A stretch of 25,488 bases of DNA from a virus, in the IMG/VR virus record IMGVR_UViG_3300010373_000123, positions 1 through 25,488 of that record; one strand, 5' to 3'. Shown here in pieces: positions 1 to 6,451 of the stretch. The stretch's first letter is position 1. Each line of letters starts with the position of its first letter. The notes below the pieces were generated by a model. That model was not told the DNA's origin, ran no database searches, and worked only from the letters and a program-made list of their open reading frames with translations. Made by a program: the position numbers and the translations under genes.

Positions 1-166
1 AAAGTTGTTGTAATTGTTGTTCGCATTCTATCTTAGGCTCGGTGTTAACGAACATACTAGAAATGCCGCGAACAGCACGATACACCGGATACCAGCGCAA
101 TTGCATCGTTGGTTCCCAATACAATTGATCTTTGACAATCATGTTATCTGGTTTACGAAAATACAT
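1..166 (-). CDS. Unknown protein, 3' end outside window
   Basis: The reading frame starts at ATG 166 and runs off the left edge after 55 codons. The start is well supported: a strong AGGAGG ribosome binding site overlaps the stop codon of the RNase H gene (TAGGAGG, then GGTT, then ATG), so the two genes are translationally linked. The visible N-terminus begins MYFRKPDNMIVKDQLYW and is rich in Trp, Tyr and Arg, with no signal peptide or membrane segment. I do not recognise the family. It is the last visible gene of the minus-strand run that starts with the GapR-like gene. Confidence 0.7.
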   Translation of the reverse strand, partial: MYFRKPDNMIVKDQLYWEPTMQLRWYPVYRAVRGISSMFVNTEPKIECEQQLQQL

Positions 167-174
167 AACCCCTC

Positions 175-1068
175 CTAGAACTCATTAGCGGCTTCAAGCA
201 ACTTCCTCATCTTATTCTTAATTAGATAATTCATTATGCGATTACGTCGCTTACCGGCCTGCGATTCATAACTTTCTCGAATTTCTGTTCTTATGCTTTG
301 TGGTGTTCTGCTCAAATCGATCAACAGAGAATTTCGTTTGAAGTATTTCAGATGATCTTCTTCACCGACACCATTTGGCAGATCGATCTTGAATTGCTCC
401 AATCGACTTGCGGTCATTGGTTTTTGTCGTATCTTTTCAACGAAAGTGTTATCTGGCATCATGACATTCGGGATATCGTCGCCATCATCGCCTTTGATGA
501 TCTTTTCCAAGAGAAATCTGTCTGGATCAGTCTCTTGCAATTCAATTTTGCGAATCGGATCATATTGTCGAACATTCGTGCCGATAGCTTTTTGTAATTG
601 AAGCAAGTCGTGATCGGCAGATACGATCATGACGTCTTCATCTGGTGATTTATATCGGACCAATTCAGCGATCACATCATCGCCTTCGGCACCATTAACA
701 CCAACAACTCGATACGGCATGTTTTCATAAATTTCATCCTTCACTTTGTCGATGAAACCATGAACAACCTTCCAATCTATTTTCGAATCGTCTCTGGTTT
801 TTTTTCTTCTTGCCTTGTAATAAGGAAAGTGATCTTTGCGCCAATAATGTTTGGAATCTATCGCGACGACAAGTTCGCCGTACTCTCGACCAAACTGGAC
901 TACAGTTTTTCGAATTGAATCGAGAATAAGATGGCGAATCATTCCTTCCGAAATTTCGCCGCCATCTTCATCGAATGCATCAGCTAAACTCGATCTTCGC
1001 ATTTTATACGGGTTGAACGCCACAGCAACCGATGAGTGGACCGTCCCCGAAAAATCTAGAATTAACAA
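175..1068 (-). CDS. rnh: RNase H (T4 Rnh, FEN-1 family 5'-3' exonuclease)
   Basis: This 297-residue protein matches the T4 RNase H type of 5' nuclease, which removes RNA primers and flap DNA from Okazaki fragments. Visible metal-site motifs are LILDFSG (Asp5), AIDSK near 69-73, the Arg/Lys helical-arch segment YWRKDHFPYYKARRKK (75-90), AEGDD (127-131), SADHD (150-154) and KGDDGDDIPN (192-201). It ends in ANEF, close to the INEF end of T4 Rnh as I recall it. The start is TTG: an in-frame TGA lies three codons upstream, and the next ATG falls after the catalytic Asp. A TGAGG ribosome binding site overlaps the previous gene's stop. Length is near T4 Rnh (about 305). Confidence 0.93.
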   Translation of the reverse strand: MLILDFSGTVHSSVAVAFNPYKMRRSSLADAFDEDGGEISEGMIRHLILDSIRKTVVQFGREYGELVVAIDSKHYWRKDHFPYYKARRKKTRDDSKIDWKVVHGFIDKVKDEIYENMPYRVVGVNGAEGDDVIAELVRYKSPDEDVMIVSADHDLLQLQKAIGTNVRQYDPIRKIELQETDPDRFLLEKIIKGDDGDDIPNVMMPDNTFVEKIRQKPMTASRLEQFKIDLPNGVGEEDHLKYFKRNSLLIDLSRTPQSIRTEIRESYESQAGKRRNRIMNYLIKNKMRKLLEAANEF

Positions 1069-1074
1069 GAAACC

Positions 1075-1293
1075 TCACTCATTGTATATCTTCGGCATAT
1101 CATGCCACTTGGCTAATCTACTTTCTGGAAACGCATTATTCTTACCAGACCAAGGATATATTCCATCATCACCATTCCACCAAACAATGACCGGTTCGAA
1201 GAATGCATTGTTGTCAAAGAGAGCGATGATGTATCGTCCATCTCTGGGCGCATCATCCATGTCTTTCCATTCTGAGCAAAGAGTTTCCATCAT
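1075..1293 (-). CDS. Small Trp-rich protein, DUF551-like
   Basis: This 72-residue protein has the pattern of small phage proteins of the DUF551 type: W-x-M-D-D-A-P-R-D-G near residues 9-18, a hydrophobic strand (YIIALF), paired tryptophans (VWWNGDD) and a closing W near residue 63 (AKWHDMP). The function of that family is unknown. The start overlaps the previous stop as ATGA, with a second ATG immediately after, so the exact start may be one codon later. It sits in the minus-strand operon just before RNase H. The family assignment is by pattern memory only. Confidence 0.7.
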   Translation of the reverse strand: MMETLCSEWKDMDDAPRDGRYIIALFDNNAFFEPVIVWWNGDDGIYPWSGKNNAFPESRLAKWHDMPKIYNE

Positions 1294-1607
1294 TCAGACA
1301 CTTTCAATGTTGCTACTGATGCTTTGATAGTCAGGATGCCGGGAGTTTTTTCATCGAAGTAATGATCGGAAAATTCTTGAAATGGATGTTCTTTGTTATT
1401 CAAACTGTAGGCCAATGAACGAATCGCTTCCACGATCATTCCTATTTGTTTGTTTGAATGGCTCAAATCATAACCCATTTCTTGAAAGTTGGTAATGACA
1501 TTCGAACTAATCGAATCGATTAGAATATCGATTTCATTGTCTGAAAGACTTTCTGGTTCTGGATTAGGTGCTTTGATGGGAAACAAGACGATGTTATTTT
1601 CTGACAT
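1290..1607 (-). CDS. Conserved hypothetical protein
   Basis: This is a 105-residue acidic, probably helical protein beginning MSENNIVLFPIKAPNPEPE. I chose ATG 1607 because GGAGG lies five bases upstream; an ATG at 1622 would make the ribosome binding site part of the coding sequence. After a short hydrophobic and proline-rich N-terminus come an acidic helix (residues 20-35), a region rich in Asn, Gln and His, and a C-terminal strand-like stretch (GILTIKASVATLKV). No catalytic motif is visible. It overlaps the next gene by four bases (ATGA). The function is unknown. Confidence 0.75.
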   Translation of the reverse strand: MSENNIVLFPIKAPNPEPESLSDNEIDILIDSISSNVITNFQEMGYDLSHSNKQIGMIVEAIRSLAYSLNNKEHPFQEFSDHYFDEKTPGILTIKASVATLKVSE

Positions 1608-1636
1608 GCTACCTCCATACACAAATACTCACCTAC

Positions 1637-2641
1637 TTATGCTCGGTAGTTGAACATTTGTTTTTCAACCTCAAATTCGCGAGGTTCATTGAGAAGCGAT
1701 TTCAGGAAATTCTCCCATTCAATTTTTCTCAAATTCCAGTTGTAGAAGACATTCGCATAACCAGCTTGGCTTTCGAGTTGTCGATACAGACGTTCGTTAC
1801 TGTCATCGACGGCTTTGATCGCCTGCTCAAGAATGCTATGGAAACGACCGGCATGTTGCGATGGTTCCTCATGAAACTGATACATGAAGGTCCAATTCGC
1901 GGCAGTTTCCGGCAAAGCACCAAGATTCGGATGGACACAAACCAATCCAGCCGACATGGCTTCCATCAAGCAAAGACAGGACGTCTCTTCCCAAATGGAA
2001 GGATATGCGAAGATATCCGATTGCCGAATTGCTTCACGGACTTCATCCTGAGAAACCGATCCATGATTTGTTGCATTCGGAAGAGATTCGATATCTTCAA
2101 ATACCTTCTTGTATTGCTCGTCTCTTTCACCCCAACCATATAGATTGAAACTAGAATAGACGTCCAGATGAAGGTTGTATCTCTCCGACAATCTCTTGAA
2201 GACTGGAACAAGAATTTCCAATCCTCTATGCGGAGTAGAATGATAAATCAATCTCACCGCTGGTCCGACAGTTTTTGGTTCGTAATTAGGTTTAAGAGGC
2301 TCAATAGCATTCAACAGAACATGACAACGTCCCCAAGGAATGTTGTATGTCTTGATATAGGCTTGCATTTGCCAATTCGATACAAACACAAGCCGATGAT
2401 ACTTTCGCCAACCACCATTCTTGAGTTGATCCGATTCTGGATCACCCGGCAAGTCATGAGCTACAAAGATTCGAATCTTCGTTTCATCCAGATCGTTTCT
2501 CAATCTGGAATGAACAATGTGAAAATTCTCCAACAGATCGGACGGTAATGTCAGCATTCTTTGGGCCATCAATTCAGTGCCGCCCATAGCATTCTTGCTG
2601 ACATCACTTCTAATCAGTTTTCCGCCGATAATTTCAGTCAT
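1637..2641 (-). CDS. Glycosyltransferase, GT4-like (GT-B fold)
   Basis: This 334-residue protein has the features of a retaining GT-B glycosyltransferase. The N-terminal half carries NAMGGTELMAQRM (17-29), a common donor-loop start, and VFVSNWQMQAY (85-95). The C-terminal Rossmann-like half carries LIYHSTPHRGLEIL (131-144), an S-D-I-F-A-Y-P-S segment (208-215), and the E-x7-E motif (Glu219 and Glu227) followed by AMSAGLVCVHPNLGALPE. It would transfer a sugar from a nucleotide sugar to an unidentified acceptor, possibly phage DNA, a virion protein or a host surface glycan. Similar enzymes are common in T4-like phages of cyanobacteria and rhizobia. Its start overlaps the preceding gene by 8 bases. 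Confidence 0.88.
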   Translation of the reverse strand: MTEIIGGKLIRSDVSKNAMGGTELMAQRMLTLPSDLLENFHIVHSRLRNDLDETKIRIFVAHDLPGDPESDQLKNGGWRKYHRLVFVSNWQMQAYIKTYNIPWGRCHVLLNAIEPLKPNYEPKTVGPAVRLIYHSTPHRGLEILVPVFKRLSERYNLHLDVYSSFNLYGWGERDEQYKKVFEDIESLPNATNHGSVSQDEVREAIRQSDIFAYPSIWEETSCLCLMEAMSAGLVCVHPNLGALPETAANWTFMYQFHEEPSQHAGRFHSILEQAIKAVDDSNERLYRQLESQAGYANVFYNWNLRKIEWENFLKSLLNEPREFEVEKQMFNYRA

Positions 2642-2858
2642 TATATCTCGTTACTTTTTGTTGTTGGCAAGGAACATAATAATCATGCCTGACATTCCAC
2701 CATGCTTTAACATCTGGTTCAAATCTAAACATCCATGTTTTTGTCTTAGAATCAAACCAGAACGCTTTTAGCATATCTGCATTTTGTTCATGATTATGAT
2801 AAACCGTTAGATAATATCCAGATTCATTTGGCAATCCAGACAACCATTCGGCCATCAT
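2634..2858 (-). CDS. Small Trp-rich protein, DUF551-like
   Basis: This 74-residue protein begins [20 protein letters not shown] and contains spaced aromatic residues ([24 protein letters not shown]). The W...LP-x-x-x-G-x-Y layout resembles DUF551-type small phage proteins and the other Trp-rich protein at 1075-1293, so the operon may hold two distant relatives. The start overlaps the stop of the GapR-like gene as ATGA; a second ATG follows directly. No function can be assigned. Confidence 0.7.
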   Translation of the reverse strand: MMAEWLSGLPNESGYYLTVYHNHEQNADMLKAFWFDSKTKTWMFRFEPDVKAWWNVRHDYYVPCQQQKVTRYND

Positions 2859-3073
2859 GCACCTAGCGCATTCAGATACGTTTCCATGAGGGCTTCCTGT
2901 TCGTCGCGTTCTGCCTTATCTAGCTTGCGAAGACGCACGACAGCCCGCAAAGCCTTCTTATCAAAACCCGATCCTGCGGCCTCTGCATAAACGTCCTTGA
3001 TATCATCAGAGATTGCCTTCTTCTCTTCTTCAAGACGTTCGATTCGTTCCACGATTGATTTCAACTGTTCCAT
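2855..3073 (-). CDS. GapR-like DNA-binding protein (DUF2312)
   Basis: About 72 residues match the GapR/DUF2312 family almost throughout: [19 protein letters not shown], then [22 protein letters not shown], then [21 protein letters not shown]. From memory, Caulobacter GapR shares the QLKSIIERVERLE, EVYAEAKGNGFD and VVRLRK segments. Cellular GapR is an alphaproteobacterial DNA-clamping protein that binds overtwisted AT-rich DNA and aids replication. The phage copy is shorter at the N-terminus and consists of the coiled-coil DNA-binding core. Three in-frame ATGs (3085, 3079, 3073) compete; 3073 has GGAA at a workable distance. It is the first gene of the minus-strand operon, divergent from the spanins, and is the best host clue in the window. 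Confidence 0.9.
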   Translation of the reverse strand: MEQLKSIVERIERLEEEKKAISDDIKDVYAEAAGSGFDKKALRAVVRLRKLDKAERDEQEALMETYLNALGA

Positions 3074-3123
3074 TTTCATTTCCATAATGGGTTAGAATGT
3101 TCTTCATCAAACATTGCTCAGAG

Positions 3124-3140
3124 TAAATAACAAGAACAAT
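3124..3140 (+). promoter_or_regulatory. Putative late promoter and leader for the spanin genes
   Basis: TAAATAACAAGAACAAT lies 14 bases upstream of the preferred i-spanin start. The first part matches the 3' portion of the T4 late promoter core TATAAATA (six of eight bases in this context, AGTAAATA). The same 17 bases occur upstream of the virion gene at 13929-14489 on the other strand, which argues for a conserved promoter and initial transcribed region. No promoter of bacterial type is obvious here. Confidence 0.55.
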
Positions 3141-3153
3141 CAGAGGAATGAAA

Positions 3154-3540
3154 ATGTTAGCCCTTCTCGCGTTTTTTGAATCACCACTCGGCAAACTTGC
3201 CGGATATGTCATCATTGCAATTTTGGCGGCTGGCGTCCTGTTTGGTGGGTATTATGCATGGAAGGTCCATGTTCAAAATCAAGCCATGCAAGAATTCAAT
3301 CAGAAACAGACGGAACAGGCCGACAAAGACCGCAAGGTGTTTGAAGAGAAGATGCAGAAAATCGAAGCGGTCCAAAATCAGATTCTCGGCAGCTTGCAAA
3401 AGCAACTCGATACTGTTAATGAGCAGTCCGATATTCTCCAAGACTACCTCGATTCAGACGAAGCAAAGGCTTCTGATCGCGAATCTTCTGCGGTCTTGAA
3501 AGAGACAGTTAAAAGACTGGGTGAGAGAGCAAAGAAATGA
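3154..3540 (+). CDS. Inner-membrane spanin (Rz-like)
   Basis: This 128-residue protein has one N-terminal membrane segment (about residues 13-34, LAGYVIIAILAAGVLFGG), then a long charged, Gln/Glu/Lys-rich periplasmic coiled coil. That is the architecture of Rz-type i-spanins, which join the o-spanin to disrupt the outer membrane at the end of lysis. AGAGGA lies seven bases before ATG 3154, so I prefer that start over ATG 3148, which abuts the ribosome binding site. The stop overlaps the o-spanin start (ATGA), a classic spanin gene arrangement. The host is therefore Gram-negative. Confidence 0.82.
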   Translation: MLALLAFFESPLGKLAGYVIIAILAAGVLFGGYYAWKVHVQNQAMQEFNQKQTEQADKDRKVFEEKMQKIEAVQNQILGSLQKQLDTVNEQSDILQDYLDSDEAKASDRESSAVLKETVKRLGERAKK

Positions 3541-3809
3541 GAAATCTAATTGTTGGCTTCGCCATGCTTGGTTTGTGCGGTTGTACAAGCCCAATGCTTA
3601 TCACTCAGAAAGCGGTCACTCCGAAAATCTCAAATGACTTTTTCAAGGACTGCAAGGTCGTCGACAAATATCCAGATTTCAGGAAGCTTACTGACACTCA
3701 AGTCGGCAAGCTATTGGACACTCTCGATACAAACAATCGTAAGTGCAAAGTGATTCTGGATGCCGTTCACGACTATCTGCAAAAGGCAGCGTTAATCACC
3801 AACGAATAA
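3537..3809 (+). CDS. Outer-membrane spanin lipoprotein (Rz1-like)
   Basis: This 90-residue protein starts MRNLIVGFAMLGLCGC and contains a signal-peptidase II lipobox LCGC with acylated Cys16. The Cys at the second lipobox position is less usual. The mature part is about 75 residues, with two more cysteines in the middle (DCKVV and NRKCKV) that could form a disulfide. Together with the preceding coiled-coil membrane protein, with which it overlaps as ATGA, it forms a two-component spanin. The assignment rests on lipobox, size and context rather than sequence identity. Confidence 0.8.
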   Translation: MRNLIVGFAMLGLCGCTSPMLITQKAVTPKISNDFFKDCKVVDKYPDFRKLTDTQVGKLLDTLDTNNRKCKVILDAVHDYLQKAALITNE

Positions 3810-3822
3810 AGATTTCGGGAGA

Positions 3823-4050
3823 CTATGCTTGACCGCCATTGTGAAGGTCTAGCGCACATGCAAAACAGATTTTCTGAGGTTTCTTAGGCGCGGTTGGCCT
3901 AAAGATAATCGCAGCATTGCAATGAGCACAATTGCCGGTTTCGTTGTCTGTAAATGGCGTGTCAGTGCCTTCAAGAGCACAAACAACGAAATCCGATTTC
4001 TCAGCCTCTTCCTGAGAAACTACCTTCACGTTTTCCAGAATATTTTTCAT
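3823..4050 (-). CDS. Small zinc-ribbon protein
   Basis: This 75-residue acidic protein has two CxxC knuckles, CAHC near residues 41-44 and CFAC near 62-65, separated by about 17 residues, as expected for a four-cysteine zinc ribbon. AAGGA lies eight bases before ATG 4050. It is convergent with the o-spanin gene (13-base gap, no clear terminator seen). No function can be assigned; many phages carry small zinc ribbons that bind host RNA polymerase or nucleic acids. Confidence 0.75.
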   Translation of the reverse strand: MKNILENVKVVSQEEAEKSDFVVCALEGTDTPFTDNETGNCAHCNAAIIFRPTAPKKPQKICFACALDLHNGGQA

Positions 4051-4078
4051 CGCATAATCCTTTCCAAGAAAGAGGCAA

Positions 4079-4228
4079 CTACCTTACCCGCCGATAGGTC
4101 TCTTTATTCGTCTCGCAGATTTTCATCTGTGACCAATTCTTTCCGTAGGCTTTGCGTCGCAAGTCTGTTTCTTGCACAAATCCTCTTCCTTGGAAAGGAT
4201 ATAAATTGATAGATTCAGTTTGCTTCAT
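4079..4228 (-). CDS. Possible small basic protein
   Basis: An open frame of 49 codons starts at ATG 4228, directly after the 3' CCA of tRNA-Pro, and ends at TAG 4079. The C-terminal half is basic (TDLRRKAYGKNWSQMK and YRRVR). ATG 4228 has no ribosome binding site because the tRNA precedes it. An internal GTG at 4177 has GGAAGAGG four bases upstream and would give 32 residues, so that is the likelier start if the gene is real. I do not recognise the protein. Confidence 0.4.
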   Translation of the reverse strand: MKQTESINLYPFQGRGFVQETDLRRKAYGKNWSQMKICETNKETYRRVR

Positions 4229-4231
4229 GTT

Positions 4232-4309
4232 TGGTCGGAGTGGCAGGATTCAAACCTGCGGCCCCTCGCTCCCAAAGCGAGTGCTCTGATCGGGCTGAGC
4301 TACACTCCG
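4232..4309 (-). tRNA. tRNA-Pro (anticodon TGG)
   Basis: On the minus strand the cloverleaf is complete: acceptor CGGAGTG/CACTCCG (7 bp), D stem GCTC/GAGC, anticodon stem CTCGC/GCGAG with loop TTTGGGA, and T stem GCAGG/CCTGC with loop TTTGAAT. The discriminator A is followed by an encoded CCA. Anticodon TGG reads CCA and, depending on modification, other proline codons. It lies five bases downstream of the CAT tRNA and probably shares its transcript. Confidence 0.93.
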
Positions 4310-4314
4310 AATTT

Positions 4315-4392
4315 TGGTAGCGGGTGAGGGAGTCGAACCCTCGTAATTGGCGTATGAAACCATGCTGGAAACCACCTCCAGTCCAACCCGCA
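4315..4392 (-). tRNA. tRNA with anticodon CAT (Met or Ile2), slightly atypical
   Basis: On the minus strand there is a perfect T arm (GAGGG, loop TTCGACT, CCCTC), acceptor GCGGGT/ACCCGC with a T1-T72 mismatch, discriminator A and encoded CCA. The anticodon loop is TTCATAC (anticodon CAT). The anticodon stem has three or four pairs (T-G wobble next to the loop, A-A mismatch at the far end). The D arm is best paired as CTGGA/TCCAG with loop GGTGGTT, leaving extra linker bases. CAT could be methionine or, if the C is modified to lysidine, isoleucine ATA. It could also be partly degenerate. Confidence 0.72.
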
Positions 4393-4399
4393 TTTGCTA

Positions 4400-4427
4400 C
4401 TTATACAGAAACCTAAGATTCGATCAA
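4400..4427 (-). promoter_or_regulatory. Sigma70-like promoter for the tRNA pair
   Basis: On the minus strand, TTGATC and TATAAG are separated by 16 bases. The -10 matches five of six consensus bases and the -35 four of six. The -10 ends seven bases before the first base of the CAT tRNA, so transcription would start at or next to the mature tRNA 5' end. Confidence 0.55.
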
Positions 4428-4447
4428 AAGAAATCTCTAAATAATCG

Positions 4448-5170
4448 ATGCATAGGTTCAGATTTTTCATCAACGAATTCGACTCGACTCTCGAATATCA
4501 TACTATCCTCAACCCGCTGTTGTGGAAGAATGAAAAATTGCGTCGTGCCATCAGAAAGAAACTTCTGAATTTCGGCAAGGTCTATGCTCAGTACAACAAT
4601 GTTCCCGGCAATATCATCGAAGACATCATCATGGTCGGTGGCGCTGCCGGATACAACTACACAAAATTTTCCGACATCGACGTCCATGTTTTGATCGACA
4701 AAAAGAAGATGGGCGAACAAAAACTCGTTGATGAAATCTTCAAAGACAAAAAGAAGCTTTGGGGTTTGGAACATGATATCAAGGTAATTGGATTTCCTCT
4801 GGAAGGATACATCCAAGACATCAGCGAAGAACCACCGAAAAGCCAAGGTGTTTACTCTCTGGTCCGCAATGAATGGATTCAGAAACCAGCATTACCGCCA
4901 AAACTCGATCCAAAAGACTTGGGATATGCTGCAAAAGTAACAGCATGGATCGATAGAATCAATCACTTGATTGACAATGATGCCCCGATTTCTCAATTCA
5001 AGAAAATGAAAAAGCGGTTGTCTCAACTCCGCTCATCTGCTCTCGAAAAAGGTGGCGAGTTTGCTGAAGGCAATCGTGTATTCAAAGAATTGCGAAATGC
5101 TGGTATCTTCGACAAAATGAACAAGTTGTTGATTAAGAAACATGACAAAGCATTGTCTTTGGAGGACTAA
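4448..5170 (+). CDS. Nucleotidyltransferase-fold protein with capsid-targeting-like N-terminus
   Basis: This 240-residue protein carries the polymerase-beta superfamily signature: GG (64-65) followed by Asp76-x-Asp78 (GGAAGYNYTKFSDIDVHV), with a probable third acidic site near FPLEGYIQD (116-124). Such enzymes transfer a nucleotide to a protein, RNA or small molecule; the substrate here is unknown. The C-terminal half is helical and basic. The N-terminus MHRFRFFINE resembles the T4 capsid-targeting signal MKTYQEFIAE and ends in I-N-E, a fit to the gp21 protease site. An in-frame TAA lies just upstream, forcing ATG 4448, which has no ribosome binding site. It overlaps the Nudix gene as TAATG. 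Confidence 0.8.
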   Translation: MHRFRFFINEFDSTLEYHTILNPLLWKNEKLRRAIRKKLLNFGKVYAQYNNVPGNIIEDIIMVGGAAGYNYTKFSDIDVHVLIDKKKMGEQKLVDEIFKDKKKLWGLEHDIKVIGFPLEGYIQDISEEPPKSQGVYSLVRNEWIQKPALPPKLDPKDLGYAAKVTAWIDRINHLIDNDAPISQFKKMKKRLSQLRSSALEKGGEFAEGNRVFKELRNAGIFDKMNKLLIKKHDKALSLED

Positions 5171-5772
5171 TGAAACCATTCAAAACATTCATTACAGAAG
5201 ATGATGAAGGCACCATTTCATTTTCTCATCCCAAAGATCGACGTACTGGCAAACCGATCAATGAAAAGCCTATCGGACATCAGGCCGATCATATCAACGG
5301 AATCGCTCTGAAAAGCTACAAGCCACCGCGCGATTGGAGTAAAGTAGAAGGTCAGAATCACAGCATCAAAGAACCACCTTTACCGGATTTGAAAGGCAAG
5401 AAACTGTCTTCGGGTCTTATCATGAGAGAGAAAGATGGTCGCACTTGGTTGACAAAACCAACCAATGGATTTGGTGGTTACAAACACACTTTCCCGAAAG
5501 GCGGCGTTGAAAGAGGTTTGCATCCTCAAGCAAACGCCATCAAGGAAGCTTATGAAGAAACTGGTTTGAAAGGTCGCATCACCGGTTATGCTGGCGATCA
5601 TCATGGTGATACATCAGTCACTAGATACTATCATGCTGAAAGAGAAGGCGGACATCCCAATGATCATGGTTGGGAAAGTGAAGCCGTTGTGCTCGCCAAG
5701 AAACATGACTTACATCATTTATTGAATCGCGAACGCGACAAAGAAATTGTTAAACAACATATCAAGGATTAA
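5170..5772 (+). CDS. Nudix hydrolase-like protein with variant box
   Basis: This 200-residue protein contains a Nudix box at about 112-133 (GGVERGLHP then ANAIKEAYEETGL). The catalytic helix core keeps Glu126, Glu129 and Glu130, but the Glu expected after G-x5 is Leu117 and the usual Arg is Lys125. PTNGFGGYKHTFPKG just before it is typical of phage Nudix proteins. Nudix enzymes cleave nucleoside diphosphate derivatives; the substrate is unknown. The N-terminus MKPFKTFITE fits the T4-type capsid-targeting signal with an I-T-E cleavage site, followed by a long spacer before the domain. GGAGG five bases upstream supports the start, coupled to the preceding gene. Confidence 0.87.
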   Translation: MKPFKTFITEDDEGTISFSHPKDRRTGKPINEKPIGHQADHINGIALKSYKPPRDWSKVEGQNHSIKEPPLPDLKGKKLSSGLIMREKDGRTWLTKPTNGFGGYKHTFPKGGVERGLHPQANAIKEAYEETGLKGRITGYAGDHHGDTSVTRYYHAEREGGHPNDHGWESEAVVLAKKHDLHHLLNRERDKEIVKQHIKD

Positions 5773-5773
5773 A

Positions 5774-6451
5774 ATGTACAAACTGACAATTACTTCAATG
5801 CGATTGATTTTCCCACATGCCCCGAGTGAAGTCTTGGAAGCTTTCGTGGACAAGCAAGAGATTCTGGCAAAGGCCGGAATCAATCAAACCAAGACAAGAT
5901 TGGCTTATTACTTCGCCAACATCGAACATGAATGTGGTGGTTTCACTATCAGGAATTTGACCGAAAACATTTACTACACACCACAAAGAATGGCGGCGGT
6001 ATGGCCTAATCGTTTTCGTTCTGCTCAAGATGTTATCAACAAATACGGAAGTGGATCAGGCTGGCAGTTAAGAGCCTTTGATGACATCTACGGCAACAGA
6101 ATGGGAAACCGTCCCGGCACCTCGGATGGATCACGATACATTGGTCGTGGCGGACCACAAGTAACCGGACGTGATGGATACAAGGAAGTAGGGGATCGCT
6201 GTAATATCGATCTTGTAACCAACCCTGAGTTTGCAAGCCGCCTAAATCTTCAACCTGAAATTTGCACAGCTTTTTGGTCTTGGAAAAACCTCAACCAGTT
6301 TGCCGATCAGGGAGATTTTGTTGGTTGTGTCAAGCGGTGGAATGGCGGGACCAACGGATTAGCGGATCGTAGAGCCCTCATGGCTGGCAACGATCCGATC
6401 CTCCGCAAATTGGATAATGTGGAAGATATCCAACACGCCTTAGTGTCCTAA
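5774..6451 (+). CDS. Endolysin, glycoside hydrolase family 19
   Basis: This 225-residue protein is a chitinase-like GH19 lysozyme that would cut peptidoglycan glycan strands. The catalytic pair is probably Glu53 in NIEHECGGF and Glu64 in NLTENIYYTP. RYIGRGGPQVTGRDGY (about 126-141) is the substrate-loop signature of this family, and the C-terminal CVKRWNGGTNGLADR is also typical. I chose ATG 5774 because AAGGA lies six bases upstream; an earlier ATG at 5747 lies inside the Nudix gene. There is no signal peptide, so release should depend on a holin. It overlaps the convergent gene at 6440-6601 by 12 bases. Confidence 0.92.
   Translation: MYKLTITSMRLIFPHAPSEVLEAFVDKQEILAKAGINQTKTRLAYYFANIEHECGGFTIRNLTENIYYTPQRMAAVWPNRFRSAQDVINKYGSGSGWQLRAFDDIYGNRMGNRPGTSDGSRYIGRGGPQVTGRDGYKEVGDRCNIDLVTNPEFASRLNLQPEICTAFWSWKNLNQFADQGDFVGCVKRWNGGTNGLADRRALMAGNDPILRKLDNVEDIQHALVS

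Noticed and set aside
851-1327. 158-codon plus-strand frame
   Set aside because: It is antisense to RNase H and two small operon genes, which have good starts and family matches.
4199-4206. TATAAATT on the plus strand as a late promoter
   Set aside because: It matches the core at seven of eight bases, but no plus-strand gene starts within 200 bases and the tRNAs are on the other strand.
4424-4846. 140-codon minus-strand frame
   Set aside because: It is antisense to the nucleotidyltransferase-fold gene, whose catalytic signature is clear.
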